The notes: generated by a model not told the origin, from the letters alone. 64,000 bases of DNA from an uncultured Butyrivibrio sp. (GCA_946536145.1 CAMNEA010000004.1:29338-93337), one strand, 5' to 3'; shown: positions 1-9,264, numbered from the stretch's first letter. Numbers and translations: made by a program.

Positions 1-255
1 TGCGAGGATGTAACATTCGAAAACTGCACTATAATCGGCACGCAGCCGCTTTGCTACTGCAAGGGCTTAAAACTCATAAACTGCAGGATGCTTGATGCTG
101 ATCTGGCTTTTGAAAAATCAGAGGTCGAGGCAACAATCCTGTCTCCTGTCATAAGTATCAAGAACCCAAAGAGCGGAATGATCACGGTTCCCGAGGTCTC
201 CGAGATTATAATGGATGACGATGAGGCAAAAGGAAGGGTTGTTACCTCTAAGTGA
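1..255 (+). CDS. DUF3737-like beta-helix protein, 3' end only
   Basis: Reading frame 1 is open from the first base to the TGA at 253-255, giving 84 residues of a C-terminus; the start lies outside the window. The sequence has short hydrophobic strands alternating with Cys and Asn turns (TFENCTIIG, LKLINCRM), then DADLAFEKSEVEA and IKNPKSGMI, ending in an acidic tail. This layout is what I know from DUF3737 proteins, which are right-handed parallel beta-helix proteins of unknown function common in Lachnospiraceae. The DUF3737 assignment is by recognition only. No terminator follows in the 114 bases before the next gene. Confidence 0.6.
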   Translation, partial: CEDVTFENCTIIGTQPLCYCKGLKLINCRMLDADLAFEKSEVEATILSPVISIKNPKSGMITVPEVSEIIMDDDEAKGRVVTSK

Positions 256-369
256 CAATGAAATGCCTGCCCTTCAAATATAATAAAAAGTTTATCATTA
301 CAGAGTCTAATAATAATCAAATTAAATTATAATTATTGTAAGCTTTGCAATTTATACTTGGAGGATGTG

Positions 370-1242
370 ATGAGCTCGATTATTGACGTAGACAGGAATA
401 ACCTGGAAGAATACAGGCGCTTTATCGGAGATGAGATAGCTGAAAATATCGGAAGAGCATATTACCGGGCAATCGCAGCCATATCTGATATTGATGATAA
501 GATAGTCGGATGTATGGTATGGGTTCTCAGGAATATGGAAAAAGAAGCTGATAATGAGAGTGACATCGTCTTTCTAAAGTGCGATGACTTTGCCGTTTTT
601 AACGAGATGATGGATGGGTATAAAGCAAGGATAAGGGCTGATATGGTAATCAGGTCTCATGCGCATATACCTGTAAAAAACGGCAAAATGCTCAAAGATA
701 TGCTGAAGAAAAGTGGCTTTAGTATGAAGCTCACTGAAAGTGACGTAATAATTGTTAAGCTCTCTGAACTGTCTGAGATGCCTCTGATGAAGAAGCTCAG
801 ACACAAGAAGATGCCTGACAGTATCACAACCCTGAATCAGGTCAGCATAAGAGCGATCAGGAGGGGAATCTCAAAAAGTGTAAGCCAGGGGATGGTTGGA
901 CTTTGCGATGATCTTGAAAATCTGGGAGTAAGGTGGTTTGAGGATGAGGTATCGTGCGTGTCGATGAATGATGAGGGCATAAACGGAATGTTTCTCTTCC
1001 ACTTAAGGCCATCGGGGATAGTGGCGGTACAGCTCCTTGTATGCCTTGACAGCAGCTTTGGGACGACACTGCCGAATCTGATGCGACGATTTGTTCTTGC
1101 TATGGAAGAAAAATACGAACCGGACACAATGATAGAGCTTGACAGGCATAATGAGCAGTCGCTTCTTTTGTCCGAGAAGCTTTTGCCAAGGGGCTTCGGA
1201 ATACCGATTTATGCGGGCAGCAGGGAGGAACTATGGAGGTAA
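370..1242 (+). CDS. GNAT-like two-lobed protein, first gene of the RsbW/STAS cassette
   Basis: A 290-residue cytoplasmic protein. I chose the ATG at 370 because GGAGG at 360-364 sits 5 bases upstream; a TTG at 358 is in frame but would lie over that site. There is no signal peptide or membrane segment. It looks like a diverged tandem GNAT fold: the C-terminal half (about residues 190-285, VSCVSMNDEG followed by alternating strands) resembles the C-terminal half of the next gene (VSCVCLDDKG). The N-terminal 70 residues (MSSIIDVDRNNLEEYRRFIG) match the truncated protein at 8994. I see no clear acetyl-CoA pyrophosphate loop, so it may be non-catalytic. A -10-like TATAAT lies at 279-284 and another at 328-333. 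It is followed by its partner after 3 bases, so the two are probably co-translated. Confidence 0.7.
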   Translation: MSSIIDVDRNNLEEYRRFIGDEIAENIGRAYYRAIAAISDIDDKIVGCMVWVLRNMEKEADNESDIVFLKCDDFAVFNEMMDGYKARIRADMVIRSHAHIPVKNGKMLKDMLKKSGFSMKLTESDVIIVKLSELSEMPLMKKLRHKKMPDSITTLNQVSIRAIRRGISKSVSQGMVGLCDDLENLGVRWFEDEVSCVSMNDEGINGMFLFHLRPSGIVAVQLLVCLDSSFGTTLPNLMRRFVLAMEEKYEPDTMIELDRHNEQSLLLSEKLLPRGFGIPIYAGSREELWR

Positions 1243-1245
1243 ATA

Positions 1246-2091
1246 ATGACGGAAATATATGAAATCACAGGAAAGCAGTCAGCACTTTTTTCGTCTCTTG
1301 ATCCGTACAAGCTTTCCGCGTTGTCAGGAATGGGGGAGATTCATACTTTTGTTGCTGTGGAGCAGCTTCTTGGCGGTGACATGCCGATTGGGATTGTTAC
1401 TGTATCATTTGAGCAGGACACAGCGGTTATCTACTGGCTCTATGTACATGTAAACTACAGATTCAGTGGCGTTGGAGAGAACTTCATACAAAAGATATGT
1501 GAGATTGCCGGGGAAAGAGGCATCAAAGAGGTTGCGGTTCGTATACCGTATCTGTCTGATACTGAAGAGTTACCGTTTAATATTGAATATTATTTTGACG
1601 AGAGAGGATTCGTCAAAAAGGATAAAGTTTACAGGCAGTTCTGGCTTGATTCGGATATGCTGTCAGAACTGGCAAAAAGCGATGAAACAGATGTACCGGG
1701 AGTGATTGCCATAGAAAGACTGTCGGGGCATATGCTGAGCGAATTTACAAAAGAAATCGATATGCGCTTTGGCCTTTCAGCAGGCAGCGTCAGGCTTGAC
1801 AAAAAGGTAAGCTGTGTATGCCTCGATGATAAAGGAAATCCTCTTGCAATGGTACTATTTGCTAAAAACAATGGAGTATGGTTCCTGTCAGGAAGCTTTT
1901 CAAAGGACAGGGAATCAGCAGGAAAGACACTCAGATTTGCTCTGTTAAATATAGCAGGAGAAATGGTCGTAAGTGAATCAGTGTGGATGACGGATATAGA
2001 TGATAATTTTGCCGGGGCAGGAGAGGAACTGCTTGGTGGCGCAAGGGCAGGGGCAGCAGAGTCTATGGACTTGTTATTATCGGGGTCCTGA
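1246..2091 (+). CDS. GNAT family acetyltransferase-like protein
   Basis: A 281-residue protein with GGAGGT at 1235-1240 placed 5 bases before the ATG. Around residues 65-85 the sequence IYWLYVHVNYRFSGVGENFI matches GNAT motif A: a beta-4 strand followed by an R-x-x-G-x-G/A-type loop that holds the acetyl-CoA pyrophosphate. The C-terminal half is a second, degenerate GNAT-like lobe related to that of the preceding gene. Acceptor substrate unknown. It lies between a GNAT-like partner (3-base gap) and the giant protein gene (47-base gap), so it is probably part of one transcription unit. The function in the cassette is inference; it could acetylate the giant protein or act as a ligand sensor. 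Confidence 0.75.
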   Translation: MTEIYEITGKQSALFSSLDPYKLSALSGMGEIHTFVAVEQLLGGDMPIGIVTVSFEQDTAVIYWLYVHVNYRFSGVGENFIQKICEIAGERGIKEVAVRIPYLSDTEELPFNIEYYFDERGFVKKDKVYRQFWLDSDMLSELAKSDETDVPGVIAIERLSGHMLSEFTKEIDMRFGLSAGSVRLDKKVSCVCLDDKGNPLAMVLFAKNNGVWFLSGSFSKDRESAGKTLRFALLNIAGEMVVSESVWMTDIDDNFAGAGEELLGGARAGAAESMDLLLSGS

Positions 2092-2138
2092 GCTGCTTAC
2101 ATAATTTTATTGTCTGATTTAAAGAAAGGATATCTCAT

Positions 2139-5100
2139 ATGCCAGGTGCAGAGAACAGACAGGTTCAAAGAAATGAGTATCAGATTAAACTGGAGCAGAA
2201 GCAGCAGCTTATTGATGGCGCTGACCATATGCACTCTGTAGAGCAATACAGGGAAGATGAAAAAGATAATCTGGTGACAGAGAACAGGAGAATTCTTGAA
2301 CTGCTGGATGAGGAAAGCCTCTTTAAGAATGATGAGGATACAACATTCAGGGAAAAAAAGCTTCTCAGAAACCGCCTTACGAGGAACTATGCCGGTATGG
2401 TGATCCTCGATACCAAGTGGTACGGTGAGGGCTCACCTGAGATGGTCCGGGTACAGGAGCAGACAAAAGATCTTTTCAGGCTCCTTGATACACCCATAGG
2501 GCAGGAGGCTGAGAGACGCTCCGAGATAATGTCGGAAATTCTGAAAAAGTTTGATGATGCCATAGCGGCATGTCAGAACTACGAAGATAATAAAAATCCC
2601 TGGTTTTCTACAGGGAAGAGGAGAAAGGAGCAGGTTACTCTGCTCAAAGGAGAACTTGTGCGCCAGCGCAAGGTCTTTTACTTTTCGATGCTTCCGTACG
2701 CTGAAGGACAACTGGATAACCTGAATATAAGAACTCCGCAGGATCTTCTTTTGGTGAGCTACAGGGAGAATGTTCTGGATGTTGAGGAAAAAAAGGCTGC
2801 CAAACAGGAAGTGGAGCCGCTGACATTGGAAATGCCGAAGAATCAAAAGTCAGTTGCTGTCAGAAAAGCAGCATATTTAACGTTAGATGTTGTAAAGGAC
2901 AGACAGGCAGAAAAAGAAAAGGGCGAAGTAAAATACTTAAAAAAATATACGGGATATGAAACTCAGCGCAAATTAAAGCTCGACCAGAAAAATGCAAAGG
3001 ATGAGAGAAAGAAGATTATTGATAAGGCCTTGTCGGGACCTCCATACGCTTTTTATAAAGAACTGAAACTTGATAAGAACAAAAACTACGACAAAAACAA
3101 GATAGATGATCCGGCACTGCTGGCTCTTTTGATTAAGACAATGCAGGGGGGAGTTCAGGAACACAACAAAAAGGTGATGGAGGCAGTCTTTACAAAAGGA
3201 ATCACGGCCGACAATCTTAAGATGGAGAAAGTCAAGCCGTTTATTGACGGACTGGTTGAAGAGTTCCTGTCTGCCAAAATTTCGGCTAAAATGCTGGAAG
3301 ATGACTATATAGCTCCCCATGCGCTGGAAATCTGCCGTTTTATAAAGCTTGCATCATTTCTGAATGATATCAGTAAAGATCATGGACAGGAGCGGGAAAA
3401 CAGTCCGTTCAGAATGTATTACTTCCATAGCACACCTCCTGAAGTAAGGAGCATGATTGAACAGCGTATCAAAGCGGCAATGCCGCTGTTTACCGTCTTT
3501 AAAATGAGACTGCAGGACTTTGAGGTAACGGATGAGGAAATGGATCTTGACACGCTTGGAAGTACTTTTAAAAACAATGATCCTGTAGAAATGCAAAGGG
3601 TGTGGGAAGAGAACAGGCAGGCCGGCAATCAGGGAGCCGGGGCGCAGGCAGTCGGAAATGAAGAGGCTGCCAGACAGTGGCGCGAAAAAGCTTATCATGA
3701 TGCCCTCTTAGAATGGGAAAAGAATGAAGACAAGTTCATAAAATGTGCCAAGTCCTTTGGCGAAAAAAAGAATATTCAGGACTGGGCGGCATTTTCAAAG
3801 AAGTTCAATGAGCGCTTTGGTGCTAATCTGTATTACAAGAGCGAGATTGAGCAGGTCGCTTTTATCCAGGAGCGTGTTTTTGATCAAAGAGTGCAGATGT
3901 TTACAAATCAGGATGCAGCGGCTGCTGAAAGGGTATTTGAGCAGATTGTAAAGGCTTCATTTACAAGCATGGACTTTAATGAGCCTTTAAATATGATATC
4001 TCCAGTCAAATATAATGCCAATATGCAGCTCATAAAGCTTGTAGAGACATTAAGCGCAGACGGAAGAAATGTCGTTGAAGCCTATCGCAGCGCTATGATA
4101 AGGAAAGTAGTCCGCTGTAACCTAAGTGTAGATGATTTCCAGGTACTTGAGGCCAAGATAGCAGATATTAAAAAGGCCGCTTTGCTGTACCGCGATTTCG
4201 AAGAAATTATAAATAATCCGTTCTTTAATGAGGATGAATTTGAGGAGCTTACCAAGAAGCTTCCTCTTGATGAGGCCTGGGATAAGATATCCGAGCTTAA
4301 TGATAATCTTCCTGGGACGGGGAATATCGCGTATTACAGAAAGGTTATGCAATTCCACAGAGATGTCATCGAGAACAGATCCGCACAGCTTGAGGAGGCT
4401 GCAAAAGAGAATACGGCCATCGCTGATGAGGATTATTCTGAAGGCGAGTATACACAGAAAAATGAAGCGCTTACACAAATGGTGTCACAATTTGGAGAAA
4501 GGAATGATATCGCCTCAAAATATGAGAAGGCGGATATAAATCGCAGGATCACCAAGAACCGGATAGTCATGCTGTATAATGACAAGCATACACTTAAGTC
4601 TGACAGCACTGAAATGACGGCCATTAAGACGGCACTTGTGAATCTGGATAAAGCTTGCCACGATTCATTAAAGAACCATGGGATAGATGTTGTTCATGAG
4701 GCTTATGAAAAGGTTATAGGCGCCATTGAGTACTACGAAGATGTCAAGAATCCCTGGTTTCCTGAGGGAAAGAGGAGACTTAGAAAAGTCAGGGAACTTA
4801 AACAGGCTCTTATCAGTGAACAGGAAATGCTAAGGAGGGAGAATGAAAAGGCACTGGGAGGCGGTGACGTCTATCCCGCAGGCGTTAAGTGTGCTAATGA
4901 CCTTCTGCTCGGACTTGCTCAGCAGCCCAAAGATACTTTGACCAAGGAATTTGCTGTAAATAAAGCAGTCATGTTTGCAAACATGCAGTATAAGACGGGA
5001 GTACTTCCGGAGAATATCACAGATATACGGGATGCCTATAGTGATATGATCCTTGCACTGCAGACAGATATTCACAAGGCAGACAAAAAAGACATTTCTG

Positions 5101-8100
5101 CTCGACAGATAACGGAGGATCAGTTATCGGGCGTGGCTGAAACAATATACGAGGTAGTAAACAGATGCGATATATATCTGTCAGGGAAAGAAAGAGAAAG
5201 CCTTACAGGTACGGAGCGCAACAATTTTGACCATATCAGATCATTAAGAGATGAGCTTAATTATATCAGTGAGAAGATATTCGAGGCTTCAAGATCAATT
5301 GCTTTCGGAAATATGGAAGGAACCACATACACGGATGCGCTCGGAATTGTGCTCGAGGGTATGAAGGAGGCCGACAGCTTCTCGGTTAAGCTAAATGGCG
5401 TAGCTTCTTCACTACAGAAAGAGAGTATGAACAAGTTCCTGACAGTTGCGAGGGCTGTATATACCTACAAAAAGGAAAGAAAAGATAAAGCAAAGTATAC
5501 GCCTATTACTGATGTAGTGGAAGAAAAGGCTGCGCAGTGGCTTAAATCTGATGAAGTTAAACGTCACCTCATGGAGCAGCGCGTAGAGATTGGTGTGAAA
5601 TTGTATGAGGCGTATGAGGAAGCTGTTAAGAAGCCGGTTCCAAGGCAGTTCCTAAAAAATAATGCTGATGATCCTATGGATGAAAAACTGCGCAGACAGT
5701 TTGCTCTTATCATGCTCAGAGTAAATCCCTGGTTTGATAAACTACAGGACATGGACAGCTTTTTCAATTTGGTGCAGGCTACACAGGTTGCAGAAGATTA
5801 TAGAGCTATGGTCGATCAGTACAACGCTTCGCTGGATCCCGTAAAAAGAGAGAAGTTTATTAAGGGAACCCAAATAGGGATGAGCATGGAAGGACTCATT
5901 AGCGAAACCAATAAGCTGAAAAAAGAAGCTGTGCAGAGTTTCATTGAAAAGGTTGATAAACTTGAGGCGGCTGATGCCGGAGAACGCCTTAAGGAATATG
6001 TAGACAATGACTTCATGAAATGCAAGGCAGGAGACCTTGAAGAGGCGAAGGGAATTATTGAGCGTGAATATGAGCAGCTAAGAGCAGCACAGGAAAATCT
6101 CAGAGCCGACATCCAGGCGGACTTCGAGAAAGTACGGAATATAACGTCATTCCAGAAAGAAATGAGCAAGGTAGAACCGCTAAGTGAGATAAAAGATGAT
6201 ACTGTCACATCGAGGATTAAGCTTGAAGAAATAACAAAGGAGGAAGAAGAAAAGGTTCAAAAGCAGAAGATACAATTGCAGCGGATAGTACATAAAAAAG
6301 AGGAACAGGCCAAGGTTCTTACCACGGCCAGGAACTCTGTAACTACAAAGCAGATACAGCTGCAGGATGATCTTGATATAAATATAGCTAAGAAAACTGA
6401 TTTTACAACGGTAAAGGCCCTCTCAGCCTTTGCAGACAAAATGGACAAGGATCAGTTTGCGGAGCTTGTAAAGAGCTATACAGGTGCGGGCTTTGAGAGT
6501 GAAGTTCAAAAGCGCGACGCGCGTTTTGAGCTGCTGCAGAAACTTGCCGATGATATCCTTGAAATTGAAGAGGGTTCATTTGACCTTGAAAGCAACGAGG
6601 GCATAATCGAAAATGCATCTGAGTTTGAGCTTATGGGGGCCAAGATTTCAGCCTTTAAGCCCCTTCTTGGCAAGAACCCCATGCTTAAGATAAAGCTTGA
6701 GGAAGCAATCTCAGAAGATGGTATCCACAATAAATATGAAATGGTCATGTCGAAGCTGCATGTACTTGGCAATATATCGCGCTACTACCGGGTTAAGAAG
6801 CTTATTCTCACCAACCCTCTGTACCAGACGATGCAGGAAGATGAGGTGTCCGTAGAGGAGGATGCAAACGATACTTACGAGATGAAGTATCTAAAAAAGC
6901 TTCAGGCATATCTTAATAAGCTTGCCGGGAAGTTTAATGAAGATGAAGAGGAGGATACATATACACAATCTGAGGATGAAGCCCTTGAGAAAGAGATAAT
7001 GGCGCTTGAATTTGAGAGGCTCTTTATCCCGCCAAAGGATCTTAAGCTGACCATAAAGAACATACCAAGGCAAAATGATAAAAAGTATTTTGCTCTTTCC
7101 CTTGGAGGCAAGGATGAAGGCGATAAAATTATTCAGAATTATGTCATCCAAAATAATCCTGATAGTCAGGCTGTAAAAAATGGTATTGATGAGCTGGCAG
7201 ATCATGATAAAAACCAAGGCGTAGGATTCGGAGATCCGATGTTTAAAAAAGCAAAAAGCTTTGATCCAAAGACCCTGTTCGGCGAAAATTTCAGCCGTCA
7301 GACTCAAGCTTTTTGTACTGTATATAACTACGGACAGACGCCCGCTGAACTGGTCCAGATAATGAAGCATATGACGGTTATGAGTTCCAAAAACTATAAC
7401 GAAGATGATCCGGAGGCGCTTGCATACTATGAGAGCTGCTTCATAGAAAGCGCAGTTAAATATGAGGCGTTTATGTATGCAGCAGTGATGCGTATGCTTA
7501 ATGGCTTTGGAGATCTCCCGTTCCTTCTGCATCCTAAGGATCTGGTTATTCAGTATACGCCGCTTATGCGTGCTACCCTCATGGCGACAGCCACGATAAC
7601 AAACCATATAACTACGGAGAATAAAGCGCGGTTCATGGCATTTATGGAAAAGTTTAATACATCCGGTCAATATCCAATGGACCTTGAGCTTTTTGACTTT
7701 GTTGGAAATGCCTATTCCGCAGTCGTCGTAAAAATGAACAGTTACATGAAAGAAATCCACGAATCAGTTATGCTTAACGATGGCAAGTTCCTGCCAAAGG
7801 GAACGAGTAAGAAGGTAAGAACGTGGTGTGGAAAGCAGGATGATCCGGAAATCAAGAAATATGAAGATCCTAATAAGTCATATGGACCGGAGGTCCTGTC
7901 GCTGTACCTGGAGTCGGAGGAAAGTGAGTGGATACGTTCTCAGAAGCTTTTTGATTTAAAGGATTCTAAGGGAAGGTATCTCTTTGAGGAGGCATTAACC
8001 TTTGGAGGACTGGCTTGTATGACAACTTCCCAGGAAGAATTAAAGAAGTTCATGACAAGCAATAAGGTAAAGCATACGAGCCAGGAGGACGTTGATGCAT

Positions 8101-8195
8101 ACGAAAAGAAGCTCAAAGATGAGAAGTATGTTCCGATAGGACCGAAAAATGACCCATACATGATAGGGGCATACAAAAACAAATATGAGGGGTGA
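2139..8195 (+). CDS. Giant (2018-residue) cytoplasmic protein of unknown function with an internal module duplication
   Basis: I do not recognise a family. An AAAGGA site at about 2123-2129 precedes the ATG. The protein is charged and mostly predicted alpha-helical, with no signal peptide, membrane segment, LPXTG motif or nucleotide-binding loop that I can see. Two copies of a module centred on YED-x-KNPWF-x-x-GKRR occur at about residues 129-176 and 850-895, each preceded by a helical stretch with R-x-T-K/R-N; a weaker RVNPWF occurs near residue 1195. Residues about 1270-1450 are rich in K, E and Q and probably coiled coil. The C-terminal 450 residues are less charged and look globular. It sits between two GNAT-like genes and an RsbW/RsbV pair, 29 bases before the rsbW-like GTG. 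The context suggests a large scaffold or target controlled by that switch, which is inference. Confidence 0.8.
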   Translation: MPGAENRQVQRNEYQIKLEQKQQLIDGADHMHSVEQYREDEKDNLVTENRRILELLDEESLFKNDEDTTFREKKLLRNRLTRNYAGMVILDTKWYGEGSPEMVRVQEQTKDLFRLLDTPIGQEAERRSEIMSEILKKFDDAIAACQNYEDNKNPWFSTGKRRKEQVTLLKGELVRQRKVFYFSMLPYAEGQLDNLNIRTPQDLLLVSYRENVLDVEEKKAAKQEVEPLTLEMPKNQKSVAVRKAAYLTLDVVKDRQAEKEKGEVKYLKKYTGYETQRKLKLDQKNAKDERKKIIDKALSGPPYAFYKELKLDKNKNYDKNKIDDPALLALLIKTMQGGVQEHNKKVMEAVFTKGITADNLKMEKVKPFIDGLVEEFLSAKISAKMLEDDYIAPHALEICRFIKLASFLNDISKDHGQERENSPFRMYYFHSTPPEVRSMIEQRIKAAMPLFTVFKMRLQDFEVTDEEMDLDTLGSTFKNNDPVEMQRVWEENRQAGNQGAGAQAVGNEEAARQWREKAYHDALLEWEKNEDKFIKCAKSFGEKKNIQDWAAFSKKFNERFGANLYYKSEIEQVAFIQERVFDQRVQMFTNQDAAAAERVFEQIVKASFTSMDFNEPLNMISPVKYNANMQLIKLVETLSADGRNVVEAYRSAMIRKVVRCNLSVDDFQVLEAKIADIKKAALLYRDFEEIINNPFFNEDEFEELTKKLPLDEAWDKISELNDNLPGTGNIAYYRKVMQFHRDVIENRSAQLEEAAKENTAIADEDYSEGEYTQKNEALTQMVSQFGERNDIASKYEKADINRRITKNRIVMLYNDKHTLKSDSTEMTAIKTALVNLDKACHDSLKNHGIDVVHEAYEKVIGAIEYYEDVKNPWFPEGKRRLRKVRELKQALISEQEMLRRENEKALGGGDVYPAGVKCANDLLLGLAQQPKDTLTKEFAVNKAVMFANMQYKTGVLPENITDIRDAYSDMILALQTDIHKADKKDISARQITEDQLSGVAETIYEVVNRCDIYLSGKERESLTGTERNNFDHIRSLRDELNYISEKIFEASRSIAFGNMEGTTYTDALGIVLEGMKEADSFSVKLNGVASSLQKESMNKFLTVARAVYTYKKERKDKAKYTPITDVVEEKAAQWLKSDEVKRHLMEQRVEIGVKLYEAYEEAVKKPVPRQFLKNNADDPMDEKLRRQFALIMLRVNPWFDKLQDMDSFFNLVQATQVAEDYRAMVDQYNASLDPVKREKFIKGTQIGMSMEGLISETNKLKKEAVQSFIEKVDKLEAADAGERLKEYVDNDFMKCKAGDLEEAKGIIEREYEQLRAAQENLRADIQADFEKVRNITSFQKEMSKVEPLSEIKDDTVTSRIKLEEITKEEEEKVQKQKIQLQRIVHKKEEQAKVLTTARNSVTTKQIQLQDDLDINIAKKTDFTTVKALSAFADKMDKDQFAELVKSYTGAGFESEVQKRDARFELLQKLADDILEIEEGSFDLESNEGIIENASEFELMGAKISAFKPLLGKNPMLKIKLEEAISEDGIHNKYEMVMSKLHVLGNISRYYRVKKLILTNPLYQTMQEDEVSVEEDANDTYEMKYLKKLQAYLNKLAGKFNEDEEEDTYTQSEDEALEKEIMALEFERLFIPPKDLKLTIKNIPRQNDKKYFALSLGGKDEGDKIIQNYVIQNNPDSQAVKNGIDELADHDKNQGVGFGDPMFKKAKSFDPKTLFGENFSRQTQAFCTVYNYGQTPAELVQIMKHMTVMSSKNYNEDDPEALAYYESCFIESAVKYEAFMYAAVMRMLNGFGDLPFLLHPKDLVIQYTPLMRATLMATATITNHITTENKARFMAFMEKFNTSGQYPMDLELFDFVGNAYSAVVVKMNSYMKEIHESVMLNDGKFLPKGTSKKVRTWCGKQDDPEIKKYEDPNKSYGPEVLSLYLESEESEWIRSQKLFDLKDSKGRYLFEEALTFGGLACMTTSQEELKKFMTSNKVKHTSQEDVDAYEKKLKDEKYVPIGPKNDPYMIGAYKNKYEG
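2523..2666 (+). repeat. NPWF-GKRR module, copy A, inside the giant protein
   Basis: It encodes about 48 residues of the 2018-residue protein, centred on NYEDNKNPWFSTGKRR. Compared by eye with copy B at 4686-4823, about 18 of 44 aligned residues are identical, including YED, KNPWF and GKRR. The copies are protein-level paralogues and have diverged at the DNA level, so this is an old duplication. Confidence 0.7.
4686..4823 (+). repeat. NPWF-GKRR module, copy B, inside the giant protein
   Basis: It encodes about 46 residues centred on YYEDVKNPWFPEGKRR. The flanking sequence upstream (about 80 residues, beginning near INRRITKNRIVML) also parallels the region before copy A (LLRNRLTRNYAGMVIL), so the repeat unit is probably 120-130 residues. 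Confidence 0.7.
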
Positions 8196-8224
8196 CGAGC
8201 CCGGAGATAATTTAAGGAGAAGGC

Positions 8225-8659
8225 GTGAAGTTATTTAAGAGTCTGCAGGTGGCGGCTGATGATGGAGGTCTTGGAGACGTCTTTTCCCTGGTTGAGGAAG
8301 AACTTGAAAAAGTGCCGGGGTGCAGCCGAAGCGATGCGTTAAAATTTCATATGCTTGTAGATGAGATATTCACCAATATAGCAAACTATGCCTATGAAGA
8401 TGATACAGGGAAGGTTGTTGTCTCCATTTCCTACGACGATGCAGATAATAAAGTCAGGCTCGTATTTAAGGATGAGGGAAGACAGTATGACCCGACTAAA
8501 GAAAAACCGCCGGATCTGTCCCTTCCCGTAAAGGAACGCCGCGCAGGCGGGCTTGGCATTTTTATGGTGAGGAACACCGTTGACGAATTTGTTTATGAGC
8601 GAACGGATGGATGCAACATACTCACGCTTGTAAAGACTATAGGAGAACAGAATGTTTAA
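8225..8659 (+). CDS. RsbW-type anti-sigma / serine kinase (HATPase_c_2)
   Basis: A 144-residue GHKL ATPase of the SpoIIAB/RsbW type. The start is GTG at 8225 with AAGGAGA at 8214-8220. The N box is DEIFTNIANYAY (about residues 46-57), the G1 box is FKDEGRQYDP and the G2 box is GGLGIFMVRNTVDEF. In this family the kinase binds a sigma factor or another partner and phosphorylates a Ser on the cognate STAS antagonist. The next gene is such a STAS protein and overlaps it by 8 bases, so the pair is translationally coupled. No sigma factor or PP2C phosphatase gene is nearby, so the partner is either elsewhere or is the giant protein upstream. Confidence 0.88.
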   Translation: MKLFKSLQVAADDGGLGDVFSLVEEELEKVPGCSRSDALKFHMLVDEIFTNIANYAYEDDTGKVVVSISYDDADNKVRLVFKDEGRQYDPTKEKPPDLSLPVKERRAGGLGIFMVRNTVDEFVYERTDGCNILTLVKTIGEQNV

Positions 8660-8957
8660 TGTAAGGACCAGGGTTTCGGAAAACGCAGTTAGCATGGATC
8701 TTGAAGGAGTACTTGACAGCAAGACGGCACCGGAGCTTGAAGAGAAGATAACAGAAATAGGAGATAATGTTACAGAGATGCACTTTGACTTTGCTGACCT
8801 TGAGTTCCTGACCAGCGCGGGACTTAGGACAATCCTGTACGCCAGGCAGCTGATGGACGATAAGGACGGAAGGATGACGCTTAAGAACGTGAACAGCGAT
8901 ATCATGGATATCTTCAAGATGACAGGATTTTTGGATGTGCTTGAAATTGTAGATTGA
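8652..8957 (+). CDS. RsbV-type STAS anti-sigma factor antagonist
   Basis: A 101-residue single STAS domain. The conserved phospho-acceptor motif is LEFLTSAGLRTI; Ser55 is the expected target of the partner kinase encoded just upstream. The rest follows the family pattern, with strands MDLEGVLDSKTAPELEE and MHFDFADLEF and a C-terminal helix FKMTGFLDVLEI. The ATG at 8652 lies inside the end of the rsbW-like gene. In known systems the dephosphorylated protein sequesters the kinase and frees its client. Confidence 0.9.
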   Translation: MFNVRTRVSENAVSMDLEGVLDSKTAPELEEKITEIGDNVTEMHFDFADLEFLTSAGLRTILYARQLMDDKDGRMTLKNVNSDIMDIFKMTGFLDVLEIVD

Positions 8958-8993
8958 GGGGCAGGTGACTCATACTCCTCCGGAGGATTTTTC

Positions 8994-9258
8994 ATGAGCA
9001 TAATTGAGATCACCCGCGACAACGTCTGGGAATACTCTTCATACATAGGTGACGACATGTGCGAAAACTTAAGCCATGCCTGTTACAGGGGACTTGTGTC
9101 CCTGAATGAGGATGGAGAGATGCTATGCGGCATTATCTGGAAACTTGTCGGACTTGGCAGGAAAAAGACAGTAAACAGCAGTATAGAGTGGTTTGTCGCA
9201 CGAGGCAGCTGAGCAGCTCTACAATAAAATGAATAAAGCGGAACAGAACCCGGCTTAA
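8994..9258 (+). pseudogene. Frameshifted and truncated GNAT-like paralogue
   Basis: The frame from ATG 8994 encodes 72 residues (MSIIEITRDNVWEYSSYIGD...) that match the N-terminus of the protein at 370 closely in order and spacing. It stops at 9210-9212. A +1 shift near 9200 opens a second frame that continues the homologous region as AAEQLYNKMNKAEQ to a TAA at 9256-9258, paralleling the helix FAVFNEMMDGYKARI of the intact paralogue. The remaining roughly 190 residues are missing. It lies 36 bases after the STAS gene with a CTCCGGAGGA site before it, so it was probably the last gene of the cassette. I read it as a degraded gene; the short 72-residue product could still be made. Confidence 0.7.
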
Positions 9259-9264
9259 AACAAG

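Noticed and set aside
6891..7760. 289-residue open frame on the minus strand inside the giant gene
   Set aside because: The composition is not protein-like, it has no ribosome binding site, and it is fully antisense to a well-supported coding frame.
8339..9058. 239-residue minus-strand open frame opposite the RsbW/RsbV genes
   Set aside because: Both plus-strand genes have complete family motifs; the antisense product shows none.
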